Shown: in pieces, positions 1 to 13,272 of the stretch
Numbering within the stretch: the first letter of the stretch is position 1
How the letters are laid out: each line of letters begins with the position of its first letter
Source of the DNA: Ophiostoma sp. CBS 140.51
Lineage: Eukaryota; Ascomycota; Sordariomycetes; Ophiostomatales; Ophiostomataceae
DNA: 64,000 nucleotides
Direction: 5' to 3'
Assembly: GCA_029298735.1 (NCBI GenBank)
Contig: JANSLP010000078.1
Coordinates: 1-64,000, forward strand
The notes under the pieces: generated by a model
Database searches by the model: none
Told to the model about the DNA's origin: nothing
Seen by the model: only the letters and a program-made list of their open reading frames with translations
Program-made: the position numbers and the translations under genes

Positions 1-3000
1 CCATTCGGGCGCCACACCAGTGGGCGTTTGTGGGCCACGCTGGAGAAAGGGAAAGGAGAGAAAGGGGGGGGGGGTTGGAAGGATATGATCGGTCAGGCCA
101 CAGGTGGTTTTCCTCTTCTTTTGCCTGATGCTAGCAACTCTGCCTATTGCCTATTGTCTATTGCCTGTTTTGGCCGTACCCCTGTGTAGCATTCAGCCCG
201 GGCAGCACAGCAGTCACAGATTGCAGAATGGAAACTCGCGAGCACACAAGGTGGCAGATTACTCGTAGGCGAGCTATCACAAAGATTGCGATAGATTTTG
301 AAAAGGCGGCGACGGTGGTGGCACTAAGACTAAACCGGGGCCATTCCGTGCAGCATCCGGGGATACGGGGCAACGGCTGGCGGGTGGGAGTGGGCCGTCG
401 AGAACAGCAGGCCAGTGTGGAGGTATCTCACCTCGCGGGCCTGTTTTTAGGGACTGTCCGTGAGCGTCTACACGTCGTGCTGAGTCGATATGAGCAGGCA
501 GCAACACTGGGAATGGAATGCTTTGTGTAGTTTTGAATTCGCTTCCTGTTCTCGAGCAGACACTGACGTTTTGCTCTGACGTTGTCACTTTGGTGCTTTC
601 TGTTTCTGAACAGGGATGCTCGTCTGCCGTTATGGGGAGGACCTGCGCTAGAACCAAGCAGGGAAAAGGTGCAGAGGGTCCGGTGGTCGAACTCCGAGAC
701 GGCCAAAAATGAGGGTCTCTTTTTCAGAAACTTGAAGATGCGTGTCTGGGCATATGCGCGGCTCTCGCTATGTCGTTGTTTATTTTGCCTGGCTGCCTTT
801 TGCCTTCTGCCCTTTGAGCGTATGCCTTGTCAAAAGATCAAAGAAAATGTCTTGGGTGGCTTCGCAGCCTTCTCAGCGCAACTAGTGACGCAACTGTGGC
901 GTTGTAACCGAGTGCGCCCGTGGTCCCGAATGGCAGGCGACGGTTCCGTGTGAGATATGCACGGGTATTGCCTTGAGAATATCCTGTGGACTTTGTGCTC
1001 TGCAGCTCTGTACTCAGAAGATTCTGTCGCGGGGTGTTTAAAGTGGTGTACGTCTCGTCCGGACGAGAGGATGTCTGGGATGTGACAAGCGGCGGTAAGG
1101 AAGATAAAAAGGGAGAGCGCCGTCGACAGCGGCGGCCGCCAAAACAGAATGGCCCTAGAACCTTATTAAGAAACAAGGGAGCCCACTCTTTGAGAGAAAG
1201 AAGATGACATTGGGCGGCCCGCACTCCTTGTGTTGCCCCACCTTTCTCCCAAATGCTGATGAAATTTGGAGATAGGCCCGGTGGTCAGGCCGTGGAGCGG
1301 ACGTGAACGAGGCAAGCGACAGACCAGGCAAAGACTTGGGTTTGCGGGCGCGCACTTTATCCCTTTCAATCTTGGAGGTATCCGCTCTCTAGCACAAGGA
1401 GATCGGATTAAACTACCAAGCATGCCAGGCCGTAGCAGAAAGGTACCGCAGATGCATTATGGCGGCTCCGAGCGCCTGGGATTGCTGCTGGCTGGTGTGG
1501 CTCTGGTTTCCTTGAATCGTGTTTGGTCGGGTCCTGTGAGATGGTGTTGGTAGGAGGGCAAAATGTGGAGAAGATGTCAAGTTCTTCGAGAAGGGAGAGG
1601 CGAAGAAAAACTGTTACGGCCTTTCACGAACGACTGAGCTAAAAGGGGCAAGAACGACCCCTCAGTAAACGCGAAAGTATCATACGAAGAAGGCAGCACT
1701 TCTTTTCCAAAAGAAGCAGGAGCGGCACGACACAAAAAATACATTGCGAGGGAAAGGGCGACTTGCGGCGGGCATAACAAACAAAACGCCAGTCTGGCTG
1801 ACATTCCCCCGCTCTTGCCATTTGCACATTGCCTCCTCACGCTAATGGGCAAGGGCGTCAGGGGCACCTGCTCAAAGCACATGCACCGTGCGAAACAAGC
1901 AAGCAGGTGTATCTTACTGTACAAAGTACTTTGTACATATGTATTTGTGTCTGCGTGGTGATATGTCTCCAAAACTTTACAAGTAGTCACCGGCCCCAAC
2001 TCTCTGGTTCTGTTCCACCTGATGCCCCGCCCACTGTTTACACTGGCTCTCGACATGATTTACTTTGTAACCATCTACGCAAGTACCCGAAAGAAAACAA
2101 AGGGAAGAACAACGGAGAAGGATGCTTGTCCTACAGCGGAGTGTCTAACCTGTATGTCTCTCAGGCCTAGCCCATCTTGGTCTCGGGTGTCGTTTTTCCT
2201 GGTCTCCTGCCCTCGGTCCTCGTCCAGTGGCTGTCCAGTGGCTGTCCAGCGTCACCCTGTTCGTCCGTACACGTCGTACGTATTGATCTCACCCCTGTAC
2301 GACGTACCAGCTGCTCGTACGTGTGCATAAACTCGGCACATAATTCTCAATATTCGAGAGGATCTTCAGCTATGGTGTCTCGACATCAGCGCTTCGTGCG
2401 TATTGTTTCTGCGGTGTATATTTCCGTGGGTGGCCGGGGGCACTTGCATTCGCAGGGTCTAATTCGATGTACAGGTGACCGTACTCCGTACTCCACAACA
2501 AAGTAACACAGAAAAGGAAAAAGAGCGATGTGGGGGATGCATCGATGCAGTACTCCGTATGGAGAAGTCGGAGAAAAGTGACTTTGACTGGCAGAATCCC
2601 AAGGCTGTTGGCAGGTCCAGTCCCCATTTTGTGCCAACAGCAGGAGATGGGGAAAAGGAAAAACTGAGTGCTGGAGAGAGAACACACCTCCAACCGCTAA
2701 AACGACATTCAGGCACTGAAAGGGTGGCATAGCTGACATGTGATTGACCTAGATGCCATTTCGGCATAACGGGCCCCGATAGGTTAAACACAACAGGACG
2801 CTTTACAGCCGTCCAGCATTAAACACACGCCCATCTGCGCCTGTTCGTTGTCCTGTCTGTCCATACCCACCGGACACAAACACGGCTTTGTGCAGAAACC
2901 ACACGCAATGGTATCGTTCCACCACGGCCGAACGGCGCCCACCAACCGACAATGAAGTCGGCTATAACGAAAGGCAAAGCCATGACCTGGCCACAGCAAG

Positions 3001-5788
3001 GTTAAGAATGGAGCACGACAGATTACGAACAGACTACAATCTGATCTTGATGATGGGGGCGACAGGGCGAGAATAGAAAAGCAAGCAGAAAAGGAGCGAG
3101 AGAAAAACACGCAATGGGGCGAAACGCACGTCGAACGTCGCAATTCGCTTGAGTGCTGAGGAGACATGACATTGTGGAGGGGGAGGGGAAAATGTGTACG
3201 TATGTCTCCATGCTTTGTGGGAGTTTCGTGACAGACCGTCGTCGCGCATTGACACGTTCCCCCGCTCTTCTTCGGTCGCCCGGAATGCTGCATTGGAGGG
3301 GACCAGTGAGGTACATTGGACAGGGAGGGCGGAGGCAACGTTCATTTTGTGTCAGCAATTTTCTCCTGACTGGGAATTGACGTTGCTATTGGCTTTGTTC
3401 TTAGGGTCTATGAGGACTCTTTTAATCTGTGAATTTGCGAGCCAGCCCTCCATCGCGCAGGCTGGCCGCGCCGTCCGAAGATGCTTCAAGTCTTTGACGC
3501 GATCATTTTTGCTGTTTCTACTTTGCCCCCACCTCTTTCCACCTCTTACCCTGTGATGGTGTACTTTTCAATTAGTTATATATTTAAGAAGCATTCAAAT
3601 TTTGTGGCAAAGAGCTCGCACACCGGCAACGTGCCTGCTTCAGATAACATGCACATCATTGTATCATAGGGTGTGCTGCAAAATGTGCACACCTCTGTCG
3701 ATAACTATTTTGAATATGTCCATTGATGTGTGATTTAGAATAGGTAGAGAAACAAGAGATGGTGTCGAGAGCTTCGGACGGTAGCCCGGCCTCGGATAGC
3801 TGCCCGAGATGCTTGTGCAAGACAATAGCCTCTTTGGGCTTAGTGATAGACTTGGCCGACGTCTTATAGAGGCCAAAGAGAAAAATTACATGTATTTGTC
3901 TTTGGGGCATTTCAATCATACATGAGTGAGTCTGACCTTTGATAACCGTAAGTTGAAAAAGGAGCCCTTGTTTGTTTTGTTATTGTGAATATATAGATGT
4001 ATTTCACTAAACTTGCTATTCTTTTGCTAACACATTAGAAAAGAGCAAGTGCTGTATCATAATCAATGAGAATATTCTGTCACCTGCAGATTTTCCTTCT
4101 TCCCGACTCGAGGTCCATGTGTCTCATACTGGACAATATTTGCAAGAGCTAGAAAGTGCTTCTGGAAGCCTTGACACGGCCCGGGACGATGCCGATATTG
4201 TTCTGTACATGTGGCCCTTCGATACTGCAGAAACGTCTATTTACGAGTGTATACTACGACAAGGCCCTCAAAGCCTAGTTTTTTCCCCTATAGTTTCTTT
4301 CGCATCTATGCTACTTGTTTTTCTACTAACCTCATTAACGCTTCTTATGAGCGTATCCCCGGGATCGGTGCGTCTTGTCCCTCGTTATACCATCCCTTCG
4401 GTGCCTTCATACACTTATTATTGTCCACCTAGGCAACCCGTGAGTAGGGGAAACAATAGCATCTTAACCCTCGTGATGCCTTTCAGGAAACAATCACATA
4501 TCAAGTGATGCGAGAGGCCAAATAGGTATTGCACACTACTTTAGAGATCCAAGATGGCCAAAGACTAGATATGATGAGCTTGCATGAAGAGGGAAAGCAC
4601 AGAAACCCTACTGTGTTTCCTCCCCCTTTGTATCACCCGAGATGCAAGACACCAGATGCTCCTCTTCTGCACCACTCCGTATCATCGGCTTGCCACCTAT
4701 TACTGACTTGCCTCTTTCTCCTTTTCTTACTCCGTCTGTTTCTCTCCTCATTCATCGCCTACAGGGGGTGCCGCATATCATTGATCTGTGTTATCAATTA
4801 CACCACTATCCATCTTCCTCATCTGTGTCCCCCTGAATTCCCAATGAGGCCTTCGTCATCTATATTGACACTTGTGTCTCCGACTATCCAACATTGAGGC
4901 TGCTTGGCCTTTATATTTTAGCAGTTAAAACCTTGCGTTATTTGTCTCAACGCCTAAGACTGTCAACCATGTCTCTTCTGCGGAGTAAACAAGGACTGGT
5001 TGTCATGGCCTAGATCGGACTTTCATTTGCTGGCTCGTTTTGTGCAGGCCATTTTGCCCTTTATGTGTGTGTGTGTGTGTATGTGTGTGTATATGTGTGT
5101 GTATATGTGTGTGTATTTGATATATTCTAGTGATTTCCCTCTCTTCTTTCTGGCAACGTGATTTAAAAAAACGCACATGTCTCTCTTTTAATCTATCTCA
5201 TGCTAGGTCTTCTCAGTCTGTCTACCAGGTAGCCCTGGTCTTGCTTGTTTTTCTCGTCCTCCTTTGTGTCTCTCTGCAGTGTCTCAAAATATACGATCCT
5301 TATCCTCCTAATTTTCATCCTCTCCATGCTCATCTGTGTTCATTTTGCACAAATTTTCCTTGTGTCCATATGTGCGATGCTTGTACTGTGTCTTTTCACG
5401 TTGCTTTGTCAGGCTTTTGTAATGCTTCTGCGTATGGCCCTTGACAATTATGATTTGCATTTCGTTTTGTCGCTCTACTGTGTGTCGAGAGAAGGGCAGC
5501 CATGTCTCCCAGCTATGTCTGTCCGACACGACCCTCGCACGATTTTGGTCAGAGATGCCTTTTGATTATGTGGTGCTGAACTGGCCTCCGTCTTTCTCGC
5601 CTCTATTATGACAAAATCTTCTTCTTTCTTCTCTCGTTCTTCTTTCTCAATGTTGGTTAGCTTTCAGTATTGACACCTGGCACCCGATTCTCACGATGCA
5701 ATTGTATGCTTTACGACGCAACGCTTCAGTTTAAACATGATTGACTTCTCTTTCAGGAGAGACGAAAAAGAGCACAAAAATACGCAAC
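1..5788. other. Gene-poor region upstream of the MFS gene
   Basis: No open reading frame here has a credible start, length and composition on either strand, and many of the longer frames begin only at TTG or GTG. The stretch contains a run of eleven or so G residues near 66-75, a small direct repeat of the phrase ggctgtccagt around 2222-2250, and a GT-rich microsatellite at about 5061-5116. From about 4600 onward the + strand becomes rich in C and T, which is typical of the promoter and leader of a fungal gene and fits the transporter that starts at 5789. Confidence 0.6.
5061..5116. repeat. GT/AT dinucleotide microsatellite
   Basis: An interrupted run of TG dinucleotides with TATG interruptions extends for about 55 bases. 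It lies in the gene-poor stretch upstream of the transporter gene and is likely to vary in length between strains. Confidence 0.85.
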
Positions 5789-8555
5789 ATGACCTCCTCT
5801 GGACGAGCAAAGCGCAAATTCCCGCCACAATCAACCACACCCATCCCTTCATCCTCTCGCCACGGACCACTATGCCTGATCCATAACCCAGAAGAGCCAC
5901 CAGCTATGCCAAACGGAAGAATACTTGAGCTCAGAATGGATCACGGAATTTCTCTTGAATTTGGCCGTATATCAATACGAACGAGTAGCACGGTCGCTGC
6001 CACCACCAGCACCGCCGCAAACCCAATCCCACCATTCAGATCACAATCACCACCACCGTTACCGGACGCTGATATCTCCACTTTACCTTCAAGAGCTCCA
6101 GTAACTTTAACGGCCTCTTTGTCCTCGTCTGCCACGGCTACAGCTTTAGCGACAAATGCGGAAAGGGCGGCAGAAGCTGTGGCGGCGGCAGTTGCGGCAG
6201 GACGAGTGGATGACAAGGGAAGATGCACCCCGTGCCGGAAAGAGCGACTCGCCGCGCGAAGGTACCGGTGGAAGGTGATAGTTGGGTTGATCTTTCCGTT
6301 TGCACTCCAAGCACTTGATGTCACGATGTAAGCCTCAATTATTCTTGACCCTTTGAATTATCTTGACTTCGCACAACCTAACAAAATCAGCATTGCGAGC
6401 GCTCTCCCATGGATTGCAACTGACTTTGGTTAGTCTGAACAACTCACTCTTCATCCTATACCAGCTATATAGATTACTTTGTGCTTCTTTCCCTGCTGAC
6501 TCTTGTCATTCTAGGCGAGGTATCTCAACTCAATTGGATCATATCTGCTTTCAACCTCACTTCAGCAGCTTTTATCCCCTTTTGGGGACAGGCCGCCGAC
6601 ATCTTCGGACGCCATGCTGCCATCCAAGCCGCCCTTCTCATCATGATGATTGGCAGTACGCTGTGTACCGCTACACCTACGTCGACGTTTGCCGTTTTGC
6701 TACTGGGCCGTGCTATTCAAGGCCTTGGATGTGCAGGGCTCAATGTTGTCGTGCGAGTCATTCTACTGGACCGTGTCTCGCTGCGTGAGAACGCTAAGAA
6801 CTGGTCTATCTTCTCCTTCACAGCAGGTATGAGCTACGGCGTGGGCCCAGTTATTGGTGGTGCTCTAACAAATGTGAATTGGCGATGGTGTTTTGCCATC
6901 AACTTGCCAATTTGTGTAGCCGCATTGGCCCTTATTTATCTTGTCCTTCGACCTGAGCTTCTGGGGCCACAGGCATTGGAACCCCCACCAGACCCATCTG
7001 CTGGACGCTCGAGTCCCAACCTCTCAGACCACTTTGAGCCTCCAGCAATCCGTTCTGGACCTCGGCGACAGCCTATCAACACCATCCCGACCCCCCGTTT
7101 AAGCTCCATCATAGCACGTATAGAAACTATCGATATCGGCGGGCAACTTCTGTTTCTTTTTGGCCTTGGTTTGCTCATCTTAGCACTTACATGGGCAGGC
7201 GCCACATACGGATGGGCCACGGCTGCCGTTCTGGTGCCGCTATGTGTCGGCTTGCTTCTTGTTGCCGCATTTATCGGTTACGAGCACCTCATGGCACCTG
7301 GTCGCCTGTTCTCCCGCATGTGGCCACGCCAAAAGTCGATGCTTCCATGGACATTGCTCGGTAGCAAAGACATTGGCCTTTTGGTCTACATCAACTTTGC
7401 AACTGGGGCAGCCATGTATTCGGTAAGTAAATTGGGGAGAAGTATGGCAAAAGATAACGAAAACTAACACGAGTCCAGGTCCTCTATTTTTGCAATCTAT
7501 ACTTTACAATGGTCAAGGTACCTCATCGTTCTTCCCTTTTCGGATCCATTTTGAAATGGCTCTACTGACCTTCACAGTTATATGGACCGACATACGCGGG
7601 AACACAGCTACTCTACTACACGCCCGGCCTCGGCGTTGGTGTATACCTCTCCATGTATTTTCTCAATGGGTGGCCGCGCAATACATTTGTGCCACTTATG
7701 TTGGGCTCTATCGTCGAGGCAGTTGGTGTCGGTGTCCTGGCTAGGGCGCTCTACAGCGGCCATCTTCCGGCCATATTTGGCATGATGGCACTGACAGGTG
7801 CCGGTACGGGTTTGCGGCTGATGCCTGCTTCACTTCATGCCGTTGGATTCTTTCCACAGCACGTCGCCACTGTTGTATCGCTTATGGCCGTTGCACTTCC
7901 GCTCGGAGGAACTCTGGCACTGACGGTCATGGCCGCTGTCTTCAACAACACTTCGGGCATTGCGAGCTCCTCACCACTACGGAGCGTCGATACACTGGAC
8001 CAGTTGCCACCGGAGGCTCTAGCTGATGTCGTACATAGGGCAAAGGTAAAAAGAGACTACGGCAAAATGGTATCTAACTTAGTTTTTGCTAACCATGGCA
8101 GATGGGAATCGTGTGGGCATATGTGGGTATAACACCCGTAATGGTCGTGGTACGTTCTCTGCAAGTCCAACCCCTAAGGAATTGTAGAACTTATGCTGAC
8201 CCTACAGTGTGTGATCGCGACTTTGTTTTTGGGAAATGTACAGATTGCCAAAGACGCGACGAAGGCCAAGAAGGCGACAAAGGCGAAATCGGCGGCATCC
8301 AGTCCAAGTCCTAGCCCTGTTCCGGCTAAAGCAGGCGTTGAGCGCGACGTTAATGATGGAAGACACATTACCAGAGGCATCTATCTGCTGGCCGTACTGC
8401 GGGGACAGACAGATTCGCAGCAAGGTGAAGAAGGCCAGGAAGCACGATATGATCGGCAAAATCAATGCCAGCAAGGTGCTCATCCATTACCACCCGTCGT
8501 ACCCCAGCACCCGGCGCTTCGTGAAAAGACGATACAAGCATTTGTCGAGCCATGA
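5789..8555 (+). CDS. MFS drug:H+ antiporter, DHA2 family
   Basis: This is a plasma- or vacuolar-membrane efflux carrier of the DHA2 (14-helix) type. Exons are 5789-6327, 6391-6428, 6515-7422, 7479-7517, 7578-8045, 8102-8149 and 8208-8555. The phases close to give 795 residues, and the introns carry CTAAC or CTGAC branch sites. The first exon joint rebuilds the family motif LDVTIIASALPWIATDFG. Motif A is seen as GQAADIFGRHAAIQ and antiporter motif C as GMSYGVGPVIGG. The first ATG is at 5789; an in-frame TTG lies 48 bases upstream and is not used. Two features are odd. About 170 polar, Ser/Pro/Ala-rich residues precede the first helix. About 100 hydrophilic residues with Lys/Ala runs follow the last helix, and this tail could be mis-modelled. 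The substrate cannot be told from sequence. Confidence 0.88.
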
Positions 8556-9821
8556 CAAGGTTGTGGGGGGAAATAAAAATCAAGAAAAACGGCGCTACCG
8601 GCATCGACATCAGTGAGAATGCTCAGCGCTCCGGCAAGAAAGTAAGGGGTTGGAGAGGACTCCCAAGATGTGGCTGAACTGGCGAGGGAAAAGATCTCCA
8701 CCATCACGATGGGAGGCGTCAGGGAATCCCTCTGATTACTAGTCAATTGTTCGATCCGGACAAGTGCGTCAGTGCTCGAATTATGAGTGCAGCTGGGTTG
8801 TGTCTGCTGGTCGTTAGTCTTTCCTCCTTGTATTGTATGCCTGCATTTTGAGCTTTTATCTTTTTTTCTGTTACCTTCTATATGTTGCCGAATCTTGGAA
8901 GTCTTTTTATGAGTCAATACAATATATGTGCAGGTGATGTCCTTAGCTGGGGAGAGAAAGAACTTAATTGCTCATATCGCTTCACGGAACTGTAAAGTTT
9001 TATTCTATAATGATGAGAAAGAGAACGGGGAGGAAGCCTTCAGCTGCGATATCTACCTGGAAATACTGGTGTGGCAAACACCGCGGAGAAAAAGAAAGTC
9101 AATAGTGAGACATACATTTATTGATGACAGAACGGTTATTTCTCCCCTTTTGGGGGTAGAAACCTTTGAGGGTCTGCATACGAGATAATGTGCATGACGG
9201 CCAATAACGCGCCCGGAAGGGAAAGTAACGAAGAGAAAAGTTTCAAACAGCGTGGGTGGGCTTGCTGTCGGTGAAGCGGGTTTTGAATAAGAAAAGATAG
9301 TATCAATTATCCTTGGTGAACTTTCAGGGGCCTCCAATATCACACCGTTGGTTCGACTTTGTTGCTCTAATTCACAACTTTACGTTTTTTCCCTCTCCGT
9401 TTACATACGGCCCCAAGCTGCATGGCAATATAATGATAGCATATATCCCCCTTCTCTAGCTTTCTCTTTCTTTTCGATGCCAAAACAAGCAACATCCGGT
9501 TGCTCCCATTTTACGACTTTCATATCATCGACACCACTGAGCACTTGTTAGATACTCCTTCTAGACGTCCAAATAAACATCCCGCGTGGTCTCCACTGAA
9601 ACTAACAAACAGCGCCCCAAAGCCTGCTAGTTTAGGGACTACCCGTGCACTAGCTAGACGAGCCGCCCGCTTGCCACGCGAACATCACACGAACACACGA
9701 AGATACACGAACAATTGACGACATTTCATTGTTTTCAGTACACCGAAGACAAAAGAAATACAGCGTCAATAACAAAACCAATCAACACAAAAGAAGCACA
9801 AAGAAAAAAGACCGCCCAATT
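8556..9821. other. Intergenic region
   Basis: No supportable gene is seen. The part just before 9822 is A-rich on the + strand and looks like a leader; a ttgttttcag acceptor-like site at about 9729-9738 hints at a spliced 5' UTR for the next gene. Confidence 0.5.
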
Positions 9822-10583
9822 ATGTGCCACGCAGGCTGCAGGAGAAGTAGAAAAACACCGAATTCATCTTCCTCGCCCACATATTCTATTCCTGATATGA
9901 CGGCCAAAGACAGCAGCCAGCCCCAGAGGAGGCAGTCCAGCGACGACAGCCATCCTCGCGCCCCCTTGACCAACAATCTAGCAGATGACCTTGCTGCCAT
10001 CAGCTCCATATTTCACGATATACACGGCAACAGCATGATTGGCCTTGGCTCATCAGCCGCATCAAGCCGTACGGTTCCCACCGACATGCTTGAGACCGAC
10101 TCTTCTAGCGACGAGGACTTTGATGACGAGGAGGACGACTTCGAAGACACAATACTCAAGCTGAGAGAGGGTGAAACAGAGGTAGAGATGCGACGGAGGC
10201 TACTTGCGGATATGGTTCGACTAAGACGTCAAGTCTTCGGTGCCTTTATGCCAGGCGGTCGTCCCAATGACCCGTCCGGTCCGGATCTGCCTATATCAGG
10301 GCTGTCTCTCTCTTCTTCTCCACCAGACCTGGTCCCGAGTACTACCAATGCCCGTGGAAATGACCATAATGCTTTCCCCCTTTATCGGAAGACCTCTGAC
10401 GGACACTGTCCCAGCCCGCCTCCGAATGAGGAACTGTTGCCCGTGTCAACCATGCCGCCACTGCCTCCTCGTAATGAGGCTCGGTTTGCGACAGCTACAC
10501 CTGATAAACCTGGTTCTATTGTCTCGGCTTCCGGGGCAGACGCCGTGCTTGAGACCGAAGCAAGTGATGAGGACGCGTCCTGA
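9822..10583 (+). CDS. Hypothetical acidic, Ser/Pro-rich protein
   Basis: I do not recognise this 253-residue protein. The reading frame is open further upstream from a TTG, but the first ATG is at 9822, giving MCHAGCRRSRK. A short conserved-looking stretch (DDLAAISSIFHDIHG) near residue 60 is followed by an acidic cluster (DSSSDEDFDDEEDDFED), then a charged helical segment (LKLREGETEVEMRRRLLADMVRLRRQ split over two turns) that could form a coiled coil. The C-terminal half is disordered and rich in Pro and Ser. No signal peptide or membrane segment is visible. The acidic stretch and lack of helices suggest a soluble nuclear or cytoplasmic protein. The gene converges on the mitochondrial gene at 10976-12015. 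The start is uncertain because an upstream intron is possible. Confidence 0.55.
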   Translation: MCHAGCRRSRKTPNSSSSPTYSIPDMTAKDSSQPQRRQSSDDSHPRAPLTNNLADDLAAISSIFHDIHGNSMIGLGSSAASSRTVPTDMLETDSSSDEDFDDEEDDFEDTILKLREGETEVEMRRRLLADMVRLRRQVFGAFMPGGRPNDPSGPDLPISGLSLSSSPPDLVPSTTNARGNDHNAFPLYRKTSDGHCPSPPPNEELLPVSTMPPLPPRNEARFATATPDKPGSIVSASGADAVLETEASDEDAS

Positions 10584-10975
10584 GCAATGGTTTTTAGCTT
10601 AGCAGTTCACATTGGCCTAAAAATAAGAATTTTATGCTCGATATTTGGTGATGGTGTAAACAATAAGATGATAAAAAAAAGCCAACGCCGAGGGTATTGA
10701 GTGAAGAGTTACCACCCTTTTTTCTTTGTCCCCACCCAAATCTTTTATACACAAATACAAAAATACAAAATAGAAAAAAGAAGACGACGTCAAGTGAAGG
10801 CACTGCCACAGAGTAGCCAGCATGAAAAGAGGAGAATGCACTGACCAAAACACCAGAGAAAACATGGACATATCGTACAGGAAGGGAGAAAAAGAATGTC
10901 GCACATTATACTCTCACAAAACTCATCACTTGTTTTTTGTAAGTTTTCGAGAGAGGTAGACCACAGAGAGGCAGC
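10584..10975. other. Convergent intergenic region
   Basis: These 392 bases separate two convergent genes. They are AT-rich with A and T runs and presumably hold both 3' UTRs; nothing else is seen. Confidence 0.6.
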
Positions 10976-12015
10976 CTACCGCATCTTCCGTGGATCCTGC
11001 ATCTCAAAGGCTGGCAGCGGCGTGTTTTCTCCGCTACCACTGCCCTTGATCCCGCCGAGTAGCCAATCTGTTAAGCCAACAAACCGCGCACCGACGCTGC
11101 GCTCCCAGTCGCCGCCCTCGGCCACATGTTCGATCGTATGGCTCAACACACGGCCCTCGCCGTCAAACTCAAAGATAAAGAGGCCCGTAAACTCCTTGGG
11201 GTCACCCACGGCCTGGCTTGTGCCGACGGGTGCTTTTCTTGACAAGCCATCGGAATTTGGTTGTGGAGGCAGCGACATGCCGCCGCCTTTGCCAATCGTC
11301 CGCCATCGTACGACAAGCTGTTCGTCACCAGCGCCGGCGCGGCGTGCAGCAGCTGAATGTAGTTGTAGCGGCTGCTTGGTCATGCGTTCCGACAAGATCT
11401 CGAGCTTGACATTGCCCACGAGAGGCACGCGATTCCAGGCCAGGGGTGATGTCCAAAGGGCGGCAATATAGGCGACACGGCCGGAGACGACGGGAAGGTG
11501 CGGATGGGTCGAGGGGAAGAGGTGTAGCGAGATTGTGGGAGCAATGATTTCCGACGGGAGCGGAGACTGGAGGAGGGTCGGTAGCCGTTCTTGGAGGATT
11601 CGTAGGGCTATTACGTTAGTATGAGGCCACAAAAACAAAACAAAAAGGAGAGCAGACGTCGGCACATACTCTTTCCAAGCTTGACGGTCCGCTCGTCTGG
11701 TGGTTTGCCGCCCGGCTGTGTGCCAAGGCCGCCGGGACCGTCTGACCGTGGCGAGAATGTCGCATTGAACCAGACCTCGGGCAGATTGCGGGAGTGTGCT
11801 TCGGGGAGTGTTGTGAGAGGTTGTGAGGAAGAAGGAGCAGTGGTTGTGGCGGTCGTAGCTGTGGAAGGCGAAGGCGAAGGTGGTCTGTTGGCGAGGAGTA
11901 ATGCCCGTCGTGGTGGATGTGATACAGCAGTCGCAGCCGCGGTTCTCGAAAGGTATCGCCGCATGGCCGACGAGGGCTGCGATGCTGCTGAAACTGGACG
12001 CAAGGGCGCGGTCAT
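10976..12015 (-). CDS. DUF2358-like mitochondrial protein
   Basis: Two exons on the minus strand, 12015-11670 and 11607-10976, encode 325 residues. The intron has a GTATGT donor, a CTAAC branch site and a TAG acceptor. The splice rebuilds the phrase KLGKTLRILQERLPTLL. The first 70 residues contain many Arg, Ser and Ala and no acidic residue, which is a typical mitochondrial targeting sequence. The body (ISLHLFPSTHPHLP, VSGRVAYIAALWTSP, FTGLFIFEFDGEGRVLSHT) matches the pattern I know from the conserved fungal DUF2358 family, a SnoaL/NTF2-like fold of unknown function. Some fungal databases carry unrelated names for it, so I give no symbol. The family call is from memory of the pattern, not a search. 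The gene is divergent from YPT1. Confidence 0.75.
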
Positions 12016-13272
12016 TGCGCGACTCTGTAGTATCTAGATTATCTAGAGTGGTGGTGATGGGGTGAGGTCAATGTGGGGGCGGAGGAGGAAGGTCGAGAAG
12101 GTCGAAAGGGAAAGAGTAGGTCCGGCGCCAAAGGCCCTCCTTCCCTCTCTCGAGCTGGCTAGCTGGAGTCGAAAGTGGAGGCACAAAGCGACGAGGCCGG
12201 AGAGAGGGGAAGAGGCGTCAAATGGACAAATGGGAACTGGTCCAGAGACGAAGCTCGCGCTCCTCTTTTTCCTTTCTCGTCGGTTGCTATTTTTGATGTT
12301 TTTTTCCCGTTCAGAAAGGTTGACAAAGTATGATGTCAGGAAGTTTGCTGTGCCGGCTTTGCCCGCTGGAAACTCACAGGGCAGCCACCCCGCTAGAAAT
12401 GCAGTTTAGCCCTTGTAACCGCCCTCCGGATAAGGCAATTGCAACCAACAGAGCCAAACGGCTGCCAATCACTGGAGAAGCGTAATAAGCTGTTAATTAC
12501 AGGTCAATAGCAGCTAATAATAGTGGACAAGGGCTAGGCGTTCTTTCATCTGATGTATTTTGAGCACTCCATTTCGACACAGCGAACGAGATGCAAGAAA
12601 ATACGACGTAAAAGAAGGGGGAAAACGACATTCTGGCCTTGGATCAGCCATGTGTACACCAAGTTAGGCTCAAAGAATGTCTCCCTTTTAGCATGTCCTA
12701 AGAGGTGTGGATAGATAATCGAAGAAATGTGCTTGTGATAAGTGCACGTGATCCACCTTTTCGGCCAGGAGTGAGTTGTTTCAGTGTGGTGTGTGAGGTC
12801 ACCGGTTGTTAGCGTGGCGGGTCGTGGCAACTGTGGTTGCCTGTATCATGTGAAGATGCACGTGCAGCGAGGGGCTGTCGGTTCCTGATGTCCCAACGGG
12901 CGTTAGTTAGCTAGTGGCTGTGTTTTCCACCTTGTGCCTGCCATTCCTGTGCTCACTCCCCTGTATCTTGGTCCACTCACTGGCTCCTGCCCCTTCTTTC
13001 CTCACTGGCTGCAATCTTTCTTGCTCCTTCCCTGCCTGTTTGTCCTCCTTCCCCCATTCCCCATTCTCCATTTTCTTTAACCTCACGCCCTCTTTTTCCC
13101 AAACTTGCCAAACGCAACCCTTTCTCTTCATCACCATCGCCAACGACACCGAATCTGCTCTGTCTCTTCGCATATTTATCACCGCACGATTTTATTGACG
13201 ACTTTTGCATTGCCCACTCGACCTCACATTCTCCAACCACCCAACTTCTTCGTCTCACCGCCGCGCGCCACC
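12016..13272. other. Divergent promoter region with pyrimidine-rich YPT1 leader
   Basis: This 1.26 kb lies between two divergent genes. From about 12905 to 13270 the + strand is strongly rich in C and T, as is usual around the transcription start of highly expressed fungal genes. No open frame is convincing. Confidence 0.55.
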
